Assembly: GCF_017352115.1 (NCBI RefSeq)
Contig: NZ_CP071448.1
Coordinates: 4,451,001 to 4,515,000 of the forward strand
Length of the DNA: 64,000 bases
Source: Flavobacterium endoglycinae
GTDB taxonomy: Bacteria; Bacteroidota; Bacteroidia; Flavobacteriales; Flavobacteriaceae
Direction: 5' to 3'
The position numbers were made by a program, and so were the translations under genes. The first letter of the stretch is position 1; each line of letters begins with the position of its first letter. This document shows, one piece after another, positions 27,145 through 38,900 of this stretch. The notes below the pieces were generated by a model. It searched no databases and had not been told where the DNA came from. It was given only the letters and a program-made list of their open reading frames with translations.

Positions 27145-27876
27145 ATGAGGAAATACTATTTACTGCTGGTGCTTTTGGCAGTACAATTAAATTTTGCGCA
27201 GAACACATTTCCCGGGACAGGGAATGTTGGTATTGGAACTTTAAGCCCCGTGAGCAGTCTCGATGTTAATGGAAACATCCAGATATCTAATTCTGTAATT
27301 CCAATGGGACTGATGACCGAATTGGGAGGTACAGCAACTCCTTTACTGAATATGAGTTTAAATTTCAGGGAGTACAATAAGAACAACATTTATATTGGAG
27401 GGGGCTTCAGGATTGATTCACGGGAAGACATGCCGCTTTTCCAATGGTTAAGAAGAAGGCCTAATATGGATAGTGAGGATGTATTTATGTCCATTGAAAA
27501 AGACGGAAATGTGGGTATCGGTGTCCTGCATTCAAACAATAAACTTGATGTGAACGGTACCATACATTCCAAAGAAGTAAAAGTAGATATGACAGGATGG
27601 TCTGATTTTGTTTTCAAAAAGGATTATAAGCTCCCGACACTTGAACAGGTTGAAAAACATATTGTGGAAAATGGGCATTTAGAGAATATCCCCAATACAG
27701 CGGAGGTGTTGGAAAACGGGATTAATCTAGGAGAAATGAATACGAAACTGCTGCAGAAAATTGAGGAGCTGACTCTTTATATTATTCAACAGAATAAAAA
27801 AATCAATGCGCTGGGGACCGAAAATAATCTTTTATCGGAAAGGCTTTCTAAAGTCGAGCTGCAGTTAAATAAATAA
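27145..27876 (+). CDS. Tail-fibre-like secreted protein of Rhs module 1 (second copy)
   Basis: A 243-residue paralogue of the previous gene. It has a signal peptide (MRKYYLLLVLLAVQLNFAQ), the turn GNVGIGTLSPVSSLDVNG, a different middle region, and an almost identical end block (NKLDVNGTIHSKEVKVDM, WSDFVFKKDY, HLENIPN, GEMNTKLLQKIEELTLY) before a C-terminal coiled coil. The variable middle with a conserved C-terminus suggests domain exchange among family members. The gene is co-directional with the Rhs genes, separated from the next by 235 bases. Confidence 0.7.
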   Translation: MRKYYLLLVLLAVQLNFAQNTFPGTGNVGIGTLSPVSSLDVNGNIQISNSVIPMGLMTELGGTATPLLNMSLNFREYNKNNIYIGGGFRIDSREDMPLFQWLRRRPNMDSEDVFMSIEKDGNVGIGVLHSNNKLDVNGTIHSKEVKVDMTGWSDFVFKKDYKLPTLEQVEKHIVENGHLENIPNTAEVLENGINLGEMNTKLLQKIEELTLYIIQQNKKINALGTENNLLSERLSKVELQLNK

Positions 27877-28111
27877 TGTACGGGTTTTAATGTTATTGCA
27901 TTATCAAGTATGAAGTGAAAACATGCAGATTTTAGTTGATGTAATGCCGCCCTATGCATAATCGTAAAATACGGGATATTTAAATTGAAAAATTTATTAC
28001 ACTTATCTTTTGCATATGCTTATAACTTTTAATACTTGTATCTGCGGATACAATCTTTGATTCATACGATTCTTTAACCAATAATTCTTCCTTATTAATA
28101 CAAATATTTAT

Positions 28112-30889
28112 ATGAAATTTATTACCTACTGCTGGTGCTTGACGGGTTTAATTATCAATGCGCAAAATACTAACATTTTCCCCGCGAGCCCTAATGCTTC
28201 TGCACTAATGGAATATGTAAATCTACCGGTCAGTCTCGATACAGGAGTGCCTACAATCAATTATACTCTTCTGTCAATTAAGAATAATGATATTGAGGTC
28301 CCTGTAACAGTATCTTATCATGCAGCAGGCATAAAAGTCAATGAAGTGCCCAGCTGGCTGGGAACAGGCTGGACTTTAAATGCAGGTGGCAGCATTTCAC
28401 GTGTTATTGCAGGGCTGGCTGACGATAGTGATAACGGTTTTATAGGGGTAAATCAAAAAGGCAGACTCGTAAACCAAGCCTGGGATGCAGTTTATATAAG
28501 GAGTGCCAATAATAAAGTTTTAGATACTGAGCCGGATATTTTCTACTTTAATTTTTTAGACTTTCAGGGTAAATTTGTATTTAATGCCGATGGTGACATA
28601 GTGCTGCTGCCTCATCAGGAATTAAAAATTTTGCCTCCTTTTGGTCCTAAAAAAATAGATAATTACTGGACAATAATTGATGGCGAAGGAAACAAATATA
28701 AATTTGGAACCACTGCAGGTTCGATTGAAAAAATCGGGACTACTACTACATTTAATACAGGAGGAAATATAGATACTGTAACTTCTGCGCCTAGAATATC
28801 TTCATGGTATCTCTGTGAAATAGAAAGCGCAGCAGGAGATAAGATTACTTTTGAATATAAAAATGGCAGTTCTTATTCATTCGAGAGTAAATCAGAATCA
28901 AGGACAATGAAGTATTTTCCGGGAACTCCCATTATAAATTCTGTCCAATTTATAACCCAGACCAATACGGTTACCAATCCGGTATATCTGGATAAAATAC
29001 TTTCTGCAAATGGATCTGTAAAATTTAATTCACTGTCGCTCCGTGAGGATCTGCTTAACAGTTACAAGATTGATAATATCCAGTTAGTAAATAAAAACGG
29101 TGCTGTTGTGAGAAAAATCAATTTTAACCATAGCTACTTTTTGTCTTCAGGATGTACTCTGCCAGAATGTAAACGTCTAAAATTAGACGGGATTTCCCAG
29201 GAATCATCCCAGATAACTCAGCAGCTTTATCAGTTCCAGTATAATCAAGATGTGCTGCTGCCGAGCAGAATGTCGCCGCAGATTGATCATTGGGGGTATT
29301 ACAATCAAAATGGTGAAACTATTTTTAATACTGGAAACACAACTAACAGGGCTCCAAATTTTCTTGGAACCAAAGCCAATATACTCCAGAAAATAATCTA
29401 TCCTACCGGAGGAAGTGTTTCTTTTGATTTTGAATTGAATGATTTTGATGCTGCGGGGACAAACTCACCAACGGGCGGGCTGAGAATCAGCAGTATTACT
29501 GAAAATTTTAAGTATGGCACTCCATTATCCAGACAGTACATCTATAGAAAAGGAAATTCATCAGCCAGCAGCGGCACGAGTTATACAAATCCAAAATATA
29601 CTTCAGAAGGGGTAGTCATCAGTGATGACGCAACCCATAACTGGAGTCTTTACAAGATGTCATCACATTCCTTACGACAGCTCTTTGATCTTAATGGTTC
29701 AAATGTAAAATACGGTGAAGTAAAAGTAAGATATCCAGATAACAGTTCTGAAAGTAATTTTTTTACCAGCTTTTCAACTAATCCCGATATACGAAACCAG
29801 GCTGATTACAGGCGTTACAGAACAGACATTAATAATCTGTATAGTGTTCTGAATATTGATCCCTTTGAAGAACCTTTTTCACCTCCTTCAGTAAATAATT
29901 TTAACGAAAGAGGCTTTCTAACCAAGAAAATTTATAAAAATAGTCTCGATAATATTGTGTATACACTTGAGAATACATACAAAAAAATAAATCCGGCCAA
30001 TCAATATGTGTCTTATGGATTTTCCATTTCACAATTTGCTTCGAACAGCAGCGGTACTGAACAGGTCTTTAATATTGGGAAATATGCTTTAAAAAATGAT
30101 ATTTATGTACTCGATAAAACAAAAGAAGTGAAATATGATCTCAATAATTTAACAGCTGGTACTGAAATCACTACAGAATACAGCTACTCAACAGAGTTCC
30201 CAACTTTAAAAACAGCGGAAGTGATGACTAATAGTGATGGTAAAAAGCATAAAAATGTATACCAATATTCTTTTGACTTATTAACTGAAAACGGTATGGC
30301 TGTATTAAAGCAGAAAAATAATATAATACATCCTGTAACGGAAAGCAGACTGGTAGACGAAACAGAGATTTATACTAAAAAAGTTTACTTCGATACTGGC
30401 GCAGGTTATATAAACAATGGAGGAATGCCTCTAATTAAAGAAGTAAAAGAGAATAAAGCCGGAGATAAAAATAATAACTTTATTTTTGAAAAGTACGACG
30501 CTGTAGGCCGTCTGCTGCAGTTTAAGCAGGCAGACAATGTATCGGTATCTGTTATCTGGGGATATAACAATGAATATCCAATTGCAAAACTCGAGAATAT
30601 TGCCTACGATGAAATTCCGGCTGATCTTATTTTACTGCTCAAGACAAAATCGAATGGTTTTATTCAAAGTGAATTAATGGATGCCTTTGTAAGTTTGAGA
30701 AACAGCAGTGCTCTGAATAAAGGGCAGATAACCACTTATACGTATGCTCCTCTGATAGGTGTCACTTCAATAACAGATCCAAAAAGCTATACTACATATT
30801 ATGAGTACGATGAGTTTAACCGCTTAAAGAATTCTAAAGATGCGGCAGGCAATATCATTACAGAGACGAAATACAATTACAAACAATAA
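28112..30889 (+). CDS. Rhs/YD-repeat protein, N-terminal chain, module 1
   Basis: A 925-residue secreted protein. The signal peptide is residues 1-17 (ending IINAQ). The N-terminal part resembles the SpvB/TcB-type start: GTPTINYTL-like VSLDTGVPTINY, VPVTVSYHAAGIKV and WLGTGWTLNAGGSISR. YD-type strands run to the end, which closes with YYEYDEFNRLKNSKDAAG. It lacks the Rhs core and toxin end; those are on the next gene, 11 bases later. By analogy with TcB/TcC, this chain may form half of a hollow Rhs shell around the toxin of its neighbour (inferred). Confidence 0.85.
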   Translation: MKFITYCWCLTGLIINAQNTNIFPASPNASALMEYVNLPVSLDTGVPTINYTLLSIKNNDIEVPVTVSYHAAGIKVNEVPSWLGTGWTLNAGGSISRVIAGLADDSDNGFIGVNQKGRLVNQAWDAVYIRSANNKVLDTEPDIFYFNFLDFQGKFVFNADGDIVLLPHQELKILPPFGPKKIDNYWTIIDGEGNKYKFGTTAGSIEKIGTTTTFNTGGNIDTVTSAPRISSWYLCEIESAAGDKITFEYKNGSSYSFESKSESRTMKYFPGTPIINSVQFITQTNTVTNPVYLDKILSANGSVKFNSLSLREDLLNSYKIDNIQLVNKNGAVVRKINFNHSYFLSSGCTLPECKRLKLDGISQESSQITQQLYQFQYNQDVLLPSRMSPQIDHWGYYNQNGETIFNTGNTTNRAPNFLGTKANILQKIIYPTGGSVSFDFELNDFDAAGTNSPTGGLRISSITENFKYGTPLSRQYIYRKGNSSASSGTSYTNPKYTSEGVVISDDATHNWSLYKMSSHSLRQLFDLNGSNVKYGEVKVRYPDNSSESNFFTSFSTNPDIRNQADYRRYRTDINNLYSVLNIDPFEEPFSPPSVNNFNERGFLTKKIYKNSLDNIVYTLENTYKKINPANQYVSYGFSISQFASNSSGTEQVFNIGKYALKNDIYVLDKTKEVKYDLNNLTAGTEITTEYSYSTEFPTLKTAEVMTNSDGKKHKNVYQYSFDLLTENGMAVLKQKNNIIHPVTESRLVDETEIYTKKVYFDTGAGYINNGGMPLIKEVKENKAGDKNNNFIFEKYDAVGRLLQFKQADNVSVSVIWGYNNEYPIAKLENIAYDEIPADLILLLKTKSNGFIQSELMDAFVSLRNSSALNKGQITTYTYAPLIGVTSITDPKSYTTYYEYDEFNRLKNSKDAAGNIITETKYNYKQ

Positions 30890-30900
30890 ATTTTTGAGAT

Positions 30901-33900
30901 ATGAAAAAATATTTACTAATGCTGTTTTTATCTTATGTTTATTGTTTTGGTTCTGAATCCCATAGTACAAATTCAACCCATGCCAATGCGCGTAATATAC
31001 CGGGGCAGTATCCGGATTATTACCAAGAGATACCGTCCCGTAATTTAGTAGCCAGTAACGACCCCGGAGACAGTGCTTATGGCTATATCGAAATTTCGAA
31101 TAATTATTTAACGGTTAATTTTGAATCAGTCTGGAGCTCAAAACAATCGTATGTTACAGGTATTGTGGCATCAATTAATACTGCGCTGCCTGACATTTTT
31201 TTAGGTCCTATCTACAGCGGCGGGCAGGAAACAGGATTCTATGCTAAAATCCAAGAAAATAATTTAGTGGTATATTCACTTACTCCGAATTATTCTTATT
31301 TCAATAGATTTAACCTTGGGTTCAGCATAGATCTAAATTGCATGAAAAACTGGTATTTTGATGGTGACGGCGACGGATTTGGCAGCCCGGCTTCAAATCC
31401 TGTAACGGACTGTTATCAGCCATATTCTAATTTTGTAGCCAATAATCTGGATTGCGATGACCAAAATGCAGCTGTAAAAGGCGCAAAAAGCTGGTATCTG
31501 GATGCAGATAATGACGGGTACGGTGATCCTGCCCAGGGACCTGTGGTTCAGTGTGATAAACCTGCAGATAATTATGTGGACAATAATCTGGATCTGTGTC
31601 CTTTTGAATATGGACTTTCAGCAGATGGATGTCCAAATGGGACATTTTACATAAATGAAAATTACACACGCACCATTTCTCCGGCGATACCTGTCTCTAC
31701 ACTTGCGGGGCTTGCCGCTGGTAATAAAGTGGATGAGATAATATACTATGATGGTCTGGGAAGACAGATGCAGAAAATAAATGTTGGGGCCGGGGGTAAT
31801 GGAGAAGATATAGTAACTCCGTTTGAATATGACCTGTATGGAAAACAGACTAAGGAGTATCTTGCGTATGGCAAGACCACAAACGGAGGGATTTACATGA
31901 CGAATGCCCTTGAGAGCGTTCAGGCATTTTATAATACTGCCAAGTATGATAACGCCACGAATCCTTACAATGAAAAGCAGTTTGAAATTTCGCCATTAAA
32001 CAGGGTGTTTAAACAAGCATCAGCCGGAGATCCATGGAAGTTAGGCTCTGGACATGAAATCAAATTTGACTACCAGACTAATAGTGCCTCAGAAGTTAAA
32101 CTATTTTATGCGGTTTCTTCATGGAATGCCGGGCAGAACATTTATGATATTTCGTTATCCCTATCACCAAATGAGTATTACGCTGCAGGAGATTTATATA
32201 AAACAGTTACCAAAAATGAAAACTGGACTGCTGGTAAAAATAATACAACAGAAGAATTTAAAGATAAAAAGGGACGGGTGGTGCTGAAAAGGACTTATTC
32301 TGATTATAAGGATGCCGGCGGTACTATTATTTCTTCACAAAGGGTTCATGACACTTATTATGTATATGATATTTATGGGAATCTATCTTATGTAATACCC
32401 CCAAAGGCAGTAGATCTGCTGGGCAGCGGTACTTTTCTGGAAGCAGATATAACTTCTATGGCAGCCGTTGCTGCGGCAGATCCATTACATCTCAAAGCGG
32501 GCAGATCAATTACCTTGAAGGCAGATCCAAATGATCCATCTAAAGGATTTCATGCGCCGGCGGGCACCACTTTTTCAGCAGTGATTGATAACAGCACCCA
32601 GACTGTTTTAGATAATCTGTGTTACCAGTACAAACATGACTCGCGTAACCGTATAGTAGAAAAGAAGATGCCCGGAAAGCAGTGGGAGTTTATTATTTAT
32701 GACAAACTTGATCGTGTGATCTTAACACAGGATGGTAATTTAAGAATTCAGAATAAATGGCTTTTTACAAAATATGATGCTTTTGAACGTATCGTGTATA
32801 CAGGTGAATATACCAATTTAATCAGCAGAACTGCTTTACAGCTGCAGGCAGACAATAGTTCTGTTATATATGAAACCAGGTCGCCGAGCAATACTGTAAA
32901 TAATACAATTCTATATTACAGTAACATTGCTTTTCCAAGTAACGGTATCGATCTGATGACTATAAACTACTATGATGACTATAATTTTGACATTGATGGC
33001 GGCACTGCAGAAAATGTAGGTATTGTAACGCCAAGCACTCTGGTAAAATCCTTAAATACAGGAAGTAAAATACGTGTTTTGGGGAAACCGGACTGGACTA
33101 CCAATGTGCTCTATTATGATAATAAAGGAAGGGTTATTTATACTTATAGTAAGAACAATTTCCTCGGTATAGTAAATAAAGTTAAGAGCGATCTCGATTT
33201 TGTAGGGAGACCAACCCAGACCCTAACTGAGCATACTAAAGGGGGAACGACAATTACTATTGCCGATGTATTTACATATGACCCGGCTGGAAGACTTAAA
33301 AAACAAAGCCAGTCGGTAAACGGCGCGGCTGCGGAAATTATCTGTGAAAATTTTTATGATAATACAGGGCAGTTAGTTACTAAATCAGTCGGAGGAAAAA
33401 ATAATCAGACACGATACCAGGATATTGACTATTCTTACAATATACGCGGATGGCTGAAAGGCATAAATGATTCTGATACAGGCAATAGTGACATCATATT
33501 TGGAACAGCAGATCTGTTTGGCTTTAAGATTAATTACAATAATCCAACTGACGTTACAAAAGCGCTTTATAATGGGAATATAAGCCAGACATTCTGGAAA
33601 GTGCAGAGTCAGAATATGGGTCTTAAAAACTATACTTACACCTATGATGCCCTAAATAGATTAACAAATGCTGTATCACAGGACAGCGGCCGGTACAACG
33701 AAAGTTTAACGTACGATGTCAACGGGAATATAATGAGTCTGGTTCGAAACGGTTATAAGGATGCTGATGCATTGCAGGGGGGAGTTATGGATAATCTAAC
33801 ATACAGTTATGATAACGGCAATAGACTGCTCAGTGTAAGTGATAGTTCCGGAAGTACTGAAGGTTTTAAAAACGGTATAAACAGCGGAGATGATTATACT

Positions 33901-35184
33901 TATGACACCAATGGAAATATAAAAACCGATGCCAATAAGGGTATTACAGCTTTTACTTATAATCATTTAAATCTTCCTGTGGACATTACTTTTTCTCAAG
34001 GAAGTATCCATTACGACTATGATGCTTTGGGAACAAAATTGAAAAAAACAGTCAATGACAACGGGATTATCACCGCAAAGGAATATGTTTTCGGTTTTCA
34101 ATACGAAAAGAGGGGTAACGGAGTAAATGAATTAAAATTTTTTCCGCATAAAGAAGGTTATGTAAAGAATACGAATGGAAATTATAGTTATATTTATCAG
34201 TATAAAGATCATCTGGGTAATGTACGTCTGAGTTATGAAAATATCAGTCAGACACTTACGCCTTCACTGCATATAGTGGAAGAAAATAACTATTATCCTT
34301 TTGGTTTGAAACAAAAAATACAGGGAGAAGTAATCAACCAGACTGTTTATAAGTATAAATATAATGGAAAGGAGCTGCAGGATGAATTATATCTAAATGT
34401 TTATGATTATGGTGCGAGGAATTATGACCCTGCAATTGGACGATGGCTGAATATTGACCCGCTATCCGAGAAAATGCGAAGACACAGTCCTTATAATTAT
34501 GCATTTGATAACCCTGTCCGGTATAATGATCCGGATGGAATGGAACCTAAAGATGATTACAGGCTTTTAAAAAATGGGAAGCTAGAATTAATAAAACCAA
34601 CTGGAGATAATTTTGATAGAGTTTATAATCTAGATAAAAGCAAAAATATAAAGGTTGATAAAGGAGTAATTAATAAAAAATTAATAAGTTCAAATGTTTC
34701 AATTTTCATTTCTACCAATCCTGAGAAAGCAGAAAACGCATACAAATTCTTTGCAATGAACTCGGATGTAGAATGGCAGTTTAATATTTTTAAGGGTAAA
34801 AGTACTGTTGCTACAATAGCTAGTTCTCATACGGAGGGAACGGTAGAAAATAGAGCTGATCTAACTTATAGAGTTTTAAAAAATCCCAATATGAGATTAT
34901 TATATAACTCTCATTCGCATCCTGGAGAATATAATTTTGATACTACGTGGCCGGCCTATCCTTCCGGATATACTAGTGATTTAAAGTACAGTCCAGAGTC
35001 AGGAGATGTAGATCATTTTTTTATTTCTAAAAATCCGTTTTATAAAGATAGAGTTCCTTCAACATTCAATATTTTTGTGCCTAAAAGACCAGACATAGAG
35101 TTGAATTTTAATGATAATGCTGTATATAGGACAATTCCTGATGTTAAACCAAGCTCTATGCAAAATGTACCTTTTAAAGGTTGA
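30901..35184 (+). CDS. Rhs core chain with C-terminal JAB/MPN-like toxin domain, module 1
   Basis: A 1427-residue protein: signal-like N-terminus, then two Asp-rich MopE-like repeats (DGDGDGFGS near residue 155, DADNDGYGDP near 200). A DUF6443-type start of the YD region (IIYYDGLGRQMQK) and many YD repeats follow. The Rhs core end is YGARNYDPAIGRWLNIDPLS, closing at DPDG (residues 1210-1213). The last 214 residues are unlike module 2 and contain the motif HSHP (1338-1341), then SPESGDVD (1364-1371), as in JAB/MPN metallopeptidase-like toxin domains. The family is inferred from the motif; substrate unknown. The gene after it encodes the probable antidote. Confidence 0.88.
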   Translation: MKKYLLMLFLSYVYCFGSESHSTNSTHANARNIPGQYPDYYQEIPSRNLVASNDPGDSAYGYIEISNNYLTVNFESVWSSKQSYVTGIVASINTALPDIFLGPIYSGGQETGFYAKIQENNLVVYSLTPNYSYFNRFNLGFSIDLNCMKNWYFDGDGDGFGSPASNPVTDCYQPYSNFVANNLDCDDQNAAVKGAKSWYLDADNDGYGDPAQGPVVQCDKPADNYVDNNLDLCPFEYGLSADGCPNGTFYINENYTRTISPAIPVSTLAGLAAGNKVDEIIYYDGLGRQMQKINVGAGGNGEDIVTPFEYDLYGKQTKEYLAYGKTTNGGIYMTNALESVQAFYNTAKYDNATNPYNEKQFEISPLNRVFKQASAGDPWKLGSGHEIKFDYQTNSASEVKLFYAVSSWNAGQNIYDISLSLSPNEYYAAGDLYKTVTKNENWTAGKNNTTEEFKDKKGRVVLKRTYSDYKDAGGTIISSQRVHDTYYVYDIYGNLSYVIPPKAVDLLGSGTFLEADITSMAAVAAADPLHLKAGRSITLKADPNDPSKGFHAPAGTTFSAVIDNSTQTVLDNLCYQYKHDSRNRIVEKKMPGKQWEFIIYDKLDRVILTQDGNLRIQNKWLFTKYDAFERIVYTGEYTNLISRTALQLQADNSSVIYETRSPSNTVNNTILYYSNIAFPSNGIDLMTINYYDDYNFDIDGGTAENVGIVTPSTLVKSLNTGSKIRVLGKPDWTTNVLYYDNKGRVIYTYSKNNFLGIVNKVKSDLDFVGRPTQTLTEHTKGGTTITIADVFTYDPAGRLKKQSQSVNGAAAEIICENFYDNTGQLVTKSVGGKNNQTRYQDIDYSYNIRGWLKGINDSDTGNSDIIFGTADLFGFKINYNNPTDVTKALYNGNISQTFWKVQSQNMGLKNYTYTYDALNRLTNAVSQDSGRYNESLTYDVNGNIMSLVRNGYKDADALQGGVMDNLTYSYDNGNRLLSVSDSSGSTEGFKNGINSGDDYTYDTNGNIKTDANKGITAFTYNHLNLPVDITFSQGSIHYDYDALGTKLKKTVNDNGIITAKEYVFGFQYEKRGNGVNELKFFPHKEGYVKNTNGNYSYIYQYKDHLGNVRLSYENISQTLTPSLHIVEENNYYPFGLKQKIQGEVINQTVYKYKYNGKELQDELYLNVYDYGARNYDPAIGRWLNIDPLSEKMRRHSPYNYAFDNPVRYNDPDGMEPKDDYRLLKNGKLELIKPTGDNFDRVYNLDKSKNIKVDKGVINKKLISSNVSIFISTNPEKAENAYKFFAMNSDVEWQFNIFKGKSTVATIASSHTEGTVENRADLTYRVLKNPNMRLLYNSHSHPGEYNFDTTWPAYPSGYTSDLKYSPESGDVDHFFISKNPFYKDRVPSTFNIFVPKRPDIELNFNDNAVYRTIPDVKPSSMQNVPFKG

Positions 35185-35211
35185 TTTAAATAAACTCTAA
35201 TTTTTAATAAC

Positions 35212-35646
35212 ATGAAAAATATAATTGCTTTATCTTTTATGATTTTAATATTAATTTGTTCTTGTAATAAAGTAAATAACGATTATAATATCAGCATAAA
35301 AAATACAGATCTAAAAAATAAAATTTTACAGTTTAATGAAGATGCAAAACATTACACACGAAAAAATACTAGTAATACAGTTTCTGTAGCCTTTTGGAGA
35401 GATAATGATGAAATTCGTATAGGTTTGTATTCTTCAAAAAAGCTAAAAGATCAGGATTATTTAGGAAAAACCAATTTAAATAAAATAGTTGTCTATTTTT
35501 ATTCTAATGATGAATCTACTTATAAAGATATAATTGATATTGAATTTAGTGCAAAACAAATTAAAAACACGAAAGATCTTTCAGATGTGTATACTTGTTT
35601 TTATGTATTAAAGAATGGAAAGTTAGAGCTGATATCTAATAAATAA
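35212..35646 (+). CDS. Lipoprotein, probable immunity protein for module 1 toxin
   Basis: A 144-residue lipoprotein. The signal peptide is hydrophobic and ends in a lipobox ILICSCNK (Cys about residue 18-19), so it should be anchored in a membrane facing the periplasm or surface. The rest is a mixed alpha/beta fold with no recognised family. Position, directly after an Rhs toxin end (27-base gap) and AT-rich like that toxin end, is the standard place for an immunity gene. That role is inferred from context. Confidence 0.6.
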   Translation: MKNIIALSFMILILICSCNKVNNDYNISIKNTDLKNKILQFNEDAKHYTRKNTSNTVSVAFWRDNDEIRIGLYSSKKLKDQDYLGKTNLNKIVVYFYSNDESTYKDIIDIEFSAKQIKNTKDLSDVYTCFYVLKNGKLELISNK

Positions 35647-35684
35647 TTTACCGGTAGTGTTTCAAAGTTGGTGATATGAGTCCG

Positions 35685-35716
35685 AAAACCATTCATCTAT
35701 AAATGGTTTTTCTTTT
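35685..35716 (+). terminator. Rho-independent terminator after Rhs module 1
   Basis: AAAACCATT (35685-35693) pairs with AATGGTTTT (35702-35710) and is followed by TTCTTTTC. It lies 40 bases after the immunity-like gene, closing module 1. Confidence 0.7.
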
Positions 35717-35980
35717 CAGTTTTTTCAGAATTTAAAAAGAAAGCTGTATTCTAAATGTGATTAATATTACAAAATGCATGTTATTATTTTTGTTCAGCAA
35801 ATGTTAATATTTAATGATGTAAACTAAAATTATTTTGCAATATTTGCTCCGCCAAAAACAAATATCTTAATAATTTAACAGCATAATTTTTATGTAAGTC
35901 TTCTCGTATTCTTTTAGTTACAAATCCTTTGTAAGGAACAGCCAAAAACCAATTCATATCACATAACCTAAATTTTTATT

Positions 35981-38900
35981 TTGAAAAAAACTATTCTCGC
36001 CCTTACATGGGCTGTGCTTCTTTGTATCATTACCGCAGTAAAAGCGCAGGATGCGGGTAATGACCCTAGTAAATTTTTACCAAACATCACTCCACCTTCT
36101 CCGGAAGCTTTTAAATTTTCAATGTACGGAAACACACCAATTGGTATGTTTACAGGTACTCCAAATATCAGTCTGCCATTATTTACCTATAAAACAACAA
36201 ATCTGAGCGTTGCTTACAGCTTAAGTTATGCTTCAAGCGGATTAAAAGTAGATGAAATAAATACGAAAACAGGGTTAGGCTGGAATCTTATAGGCGGTGG
36301 TGTTATTACGCGTATTGTCCGTAATCTGGAAGATGATTATTTTGATGATTTTGCAATGAAACATCTTGATATAACAACGGTATCGGAAAATGAAATGAAA
36401 AATATGTACTTCTATCTTTTTGGAGAGAATCAGGGAAAAGACAGCCAGCGGGATATCTTTATTTTTAATTTTCCGGGAGGCTCTGGGAAATTTTATTTTG
36501 ATGACAATAATAAAGTTATTTTTCTTGAAAAAACTGATTTAAGAGTTGAATTAATTCCTACTGCAGGAGGAGAGATTTATACTTTTGTAATTACAGCTGC
36601 AGACGGAGTTAAATATTATTTTCAGGAAACGGAGCAGACAATGCTGAATACTTATGGAGCCGGCCACAGTGATCCTTCTGTAAAAACAACTGCCTGGTAT
36701 ATGAATAAAATAATACATCCTAAAGGAGATGAAATTTATTTTACCTATAACAATATTACAGAAAATTACACACAGGCAGAAAGCCAGCAGGCTTCAAAGG
36801 CTTATCCAATCTGGCAGACCTGTGCATCTGGACAAGGCTATACCAAAGGAATTACTTTTGGACCGGTCTATTCGCATAATGCTAGAATTATTGGAAAAAC
36901 AATAAGCGGCATAAGCAGCAATAACCCTGCTTCAGGAAGTGCCAGTTTTACTTATGAGGATAAAATACCAGCAGGTACTGATCCTGCTGATGTTATTAAA
37001 ACTATTACATTAAAAAATAAAGCTCTGGCAGTAATTGAAAAAATTGATTTTGATTATTTAGTTACTACAAACAAGAGGATTTTTTTAAACGGTTTTAATT
37101 TTATTGAACCTGCCAATAAATATTCTTTTACATATATAAACCCGGCAGAGTTTCCTGTACGATTATCTAAAAGCCAGGACCACTGGGGGTATTTTAATGG
37201 TGCAAACAATATTTTACTGCTTCCTAGAATAGAAGGATCAGGCTTCGAAAACTTTGCTTTTAACGACGCTGATAGAGAAATTAATGAAGCTAAAGTGCAG
37301 ACAGGTCTTTTAAATAAAATAGTATATCCAACAAAAGGTTATACTGAATTAGAGTATGCTTCAAATGACTACTATGGAACTAAAAAAGTTATGCCGGCAG
37401 CTGTAAATCCGGTAATGACATTAGAGAATAATATAGAGCAGAGACATACGACGGCAATAGTTAATTTTAAAGCAGATTTCTCTTATACGGCGAAATTTAC
37501 AGGAGAAACTTATTTTGCTAACTGTGATCCTTCCAATGATACCGGAGGAAATCATCATAAAGGTACAGTGGCCGTTTTTTGTATTGAAGATAATGTGTAT
37601 GTCCCTATTTATGAGTACAGTTCTGCCTATTCTCAGCAGGTTACTCCCGGGGTTACCTCATTAGTTTTAAATAATGATCCTACAATACCGTATTATTTTA
37701 ACGTTGTGCAAAATAAAAATTATAGAGTCACTTTAACCAACGATTACAATTGTATACACAGCAGGGTAAATCTACAATATTACACAGGCACACCCCAGAT
37801 TGTAAATGCAAATTTATTAACCGGAGGATGCAGAGTAAAATCAACTAAGGACTACTCTTTAAATAATCCAGTCCCAGTTACTAAAAAATATTATTATGCA
37901 AAATTTGATAACCTGAATATGTCTTCAGGAGATAATTTTCAGGTTCCTTATTATATAAACTATAGTGATCATGTAAGTTCAGCAGGTGTTAATAATAACA
38001 GCTGCATAGTTACGGATGCTGTTTTAAACTCAAGCAGTGTTTCCTCTTTATTTGAAATGGGATCTAATGTCTATTATAAATATGTTACTGTGAGTAATGG
38101 GGATGCTTTTGATAATGGCTTTGAAGAAAATGAATTTATGATAAATAAAGATTATCGTGAACAGATTTATTTAGGAGACAGGGAGTTTAGAAATGTTCCA
38201 TGGAGTAATTTAGGGTGGAACAACGGAAAATTATTAAAAACAAAAGTTTTTGAAAAACAAGGCAGTTTTTATATTCTTAGAAAAGAAACTATAAATACAT
38301 ACCTAAAAGACACTAATAACCCGGCATTAATCAATTTTGCAATTTATAATCCTGCTCCAGGAGTGTTTATTAATAATGTTGGAAATGATCAATGCAATTG
38401 TTCAGCAAATAATATATCAAAATCATATCCGGTTAAATATTGTTCAGTACCGCATTTTCATCAAAAAGATGTTAATGGCAATTGCACAGCAAGCGGGGCG
38501 AATAATGTTTCCTACAATATTCCAAATCCATGTTTCGGAAAAACAGCGGGAACAACAATAGGTATTCCAACAATAGCCCATCTGGATATTATGCCTTATA
38601 AGTATATCTCTTATTTTGTTTATTTATCAAATACTACAACAAATGAATATGATAAAAACGGTGCAAATCCTTTTTCTACTGCAGTAAATTATAACTACGC
38701 CGGGACAAACCACTTTCAGTTAACATCCCAGTCGAGTACTAATTCAACCACGGGTTCAGCAGGAGAAATTACAGAAACTAAATACCTTTATGCGCCGGAT
38801 GCACAATTGGCCAATCTTCCCTTTATTACCAGTCTGAAAGCTGCCAACATGGTAGGAATTCCTCTTAATACCCAAATTTATAAAGGAGCTACAAAAATTT

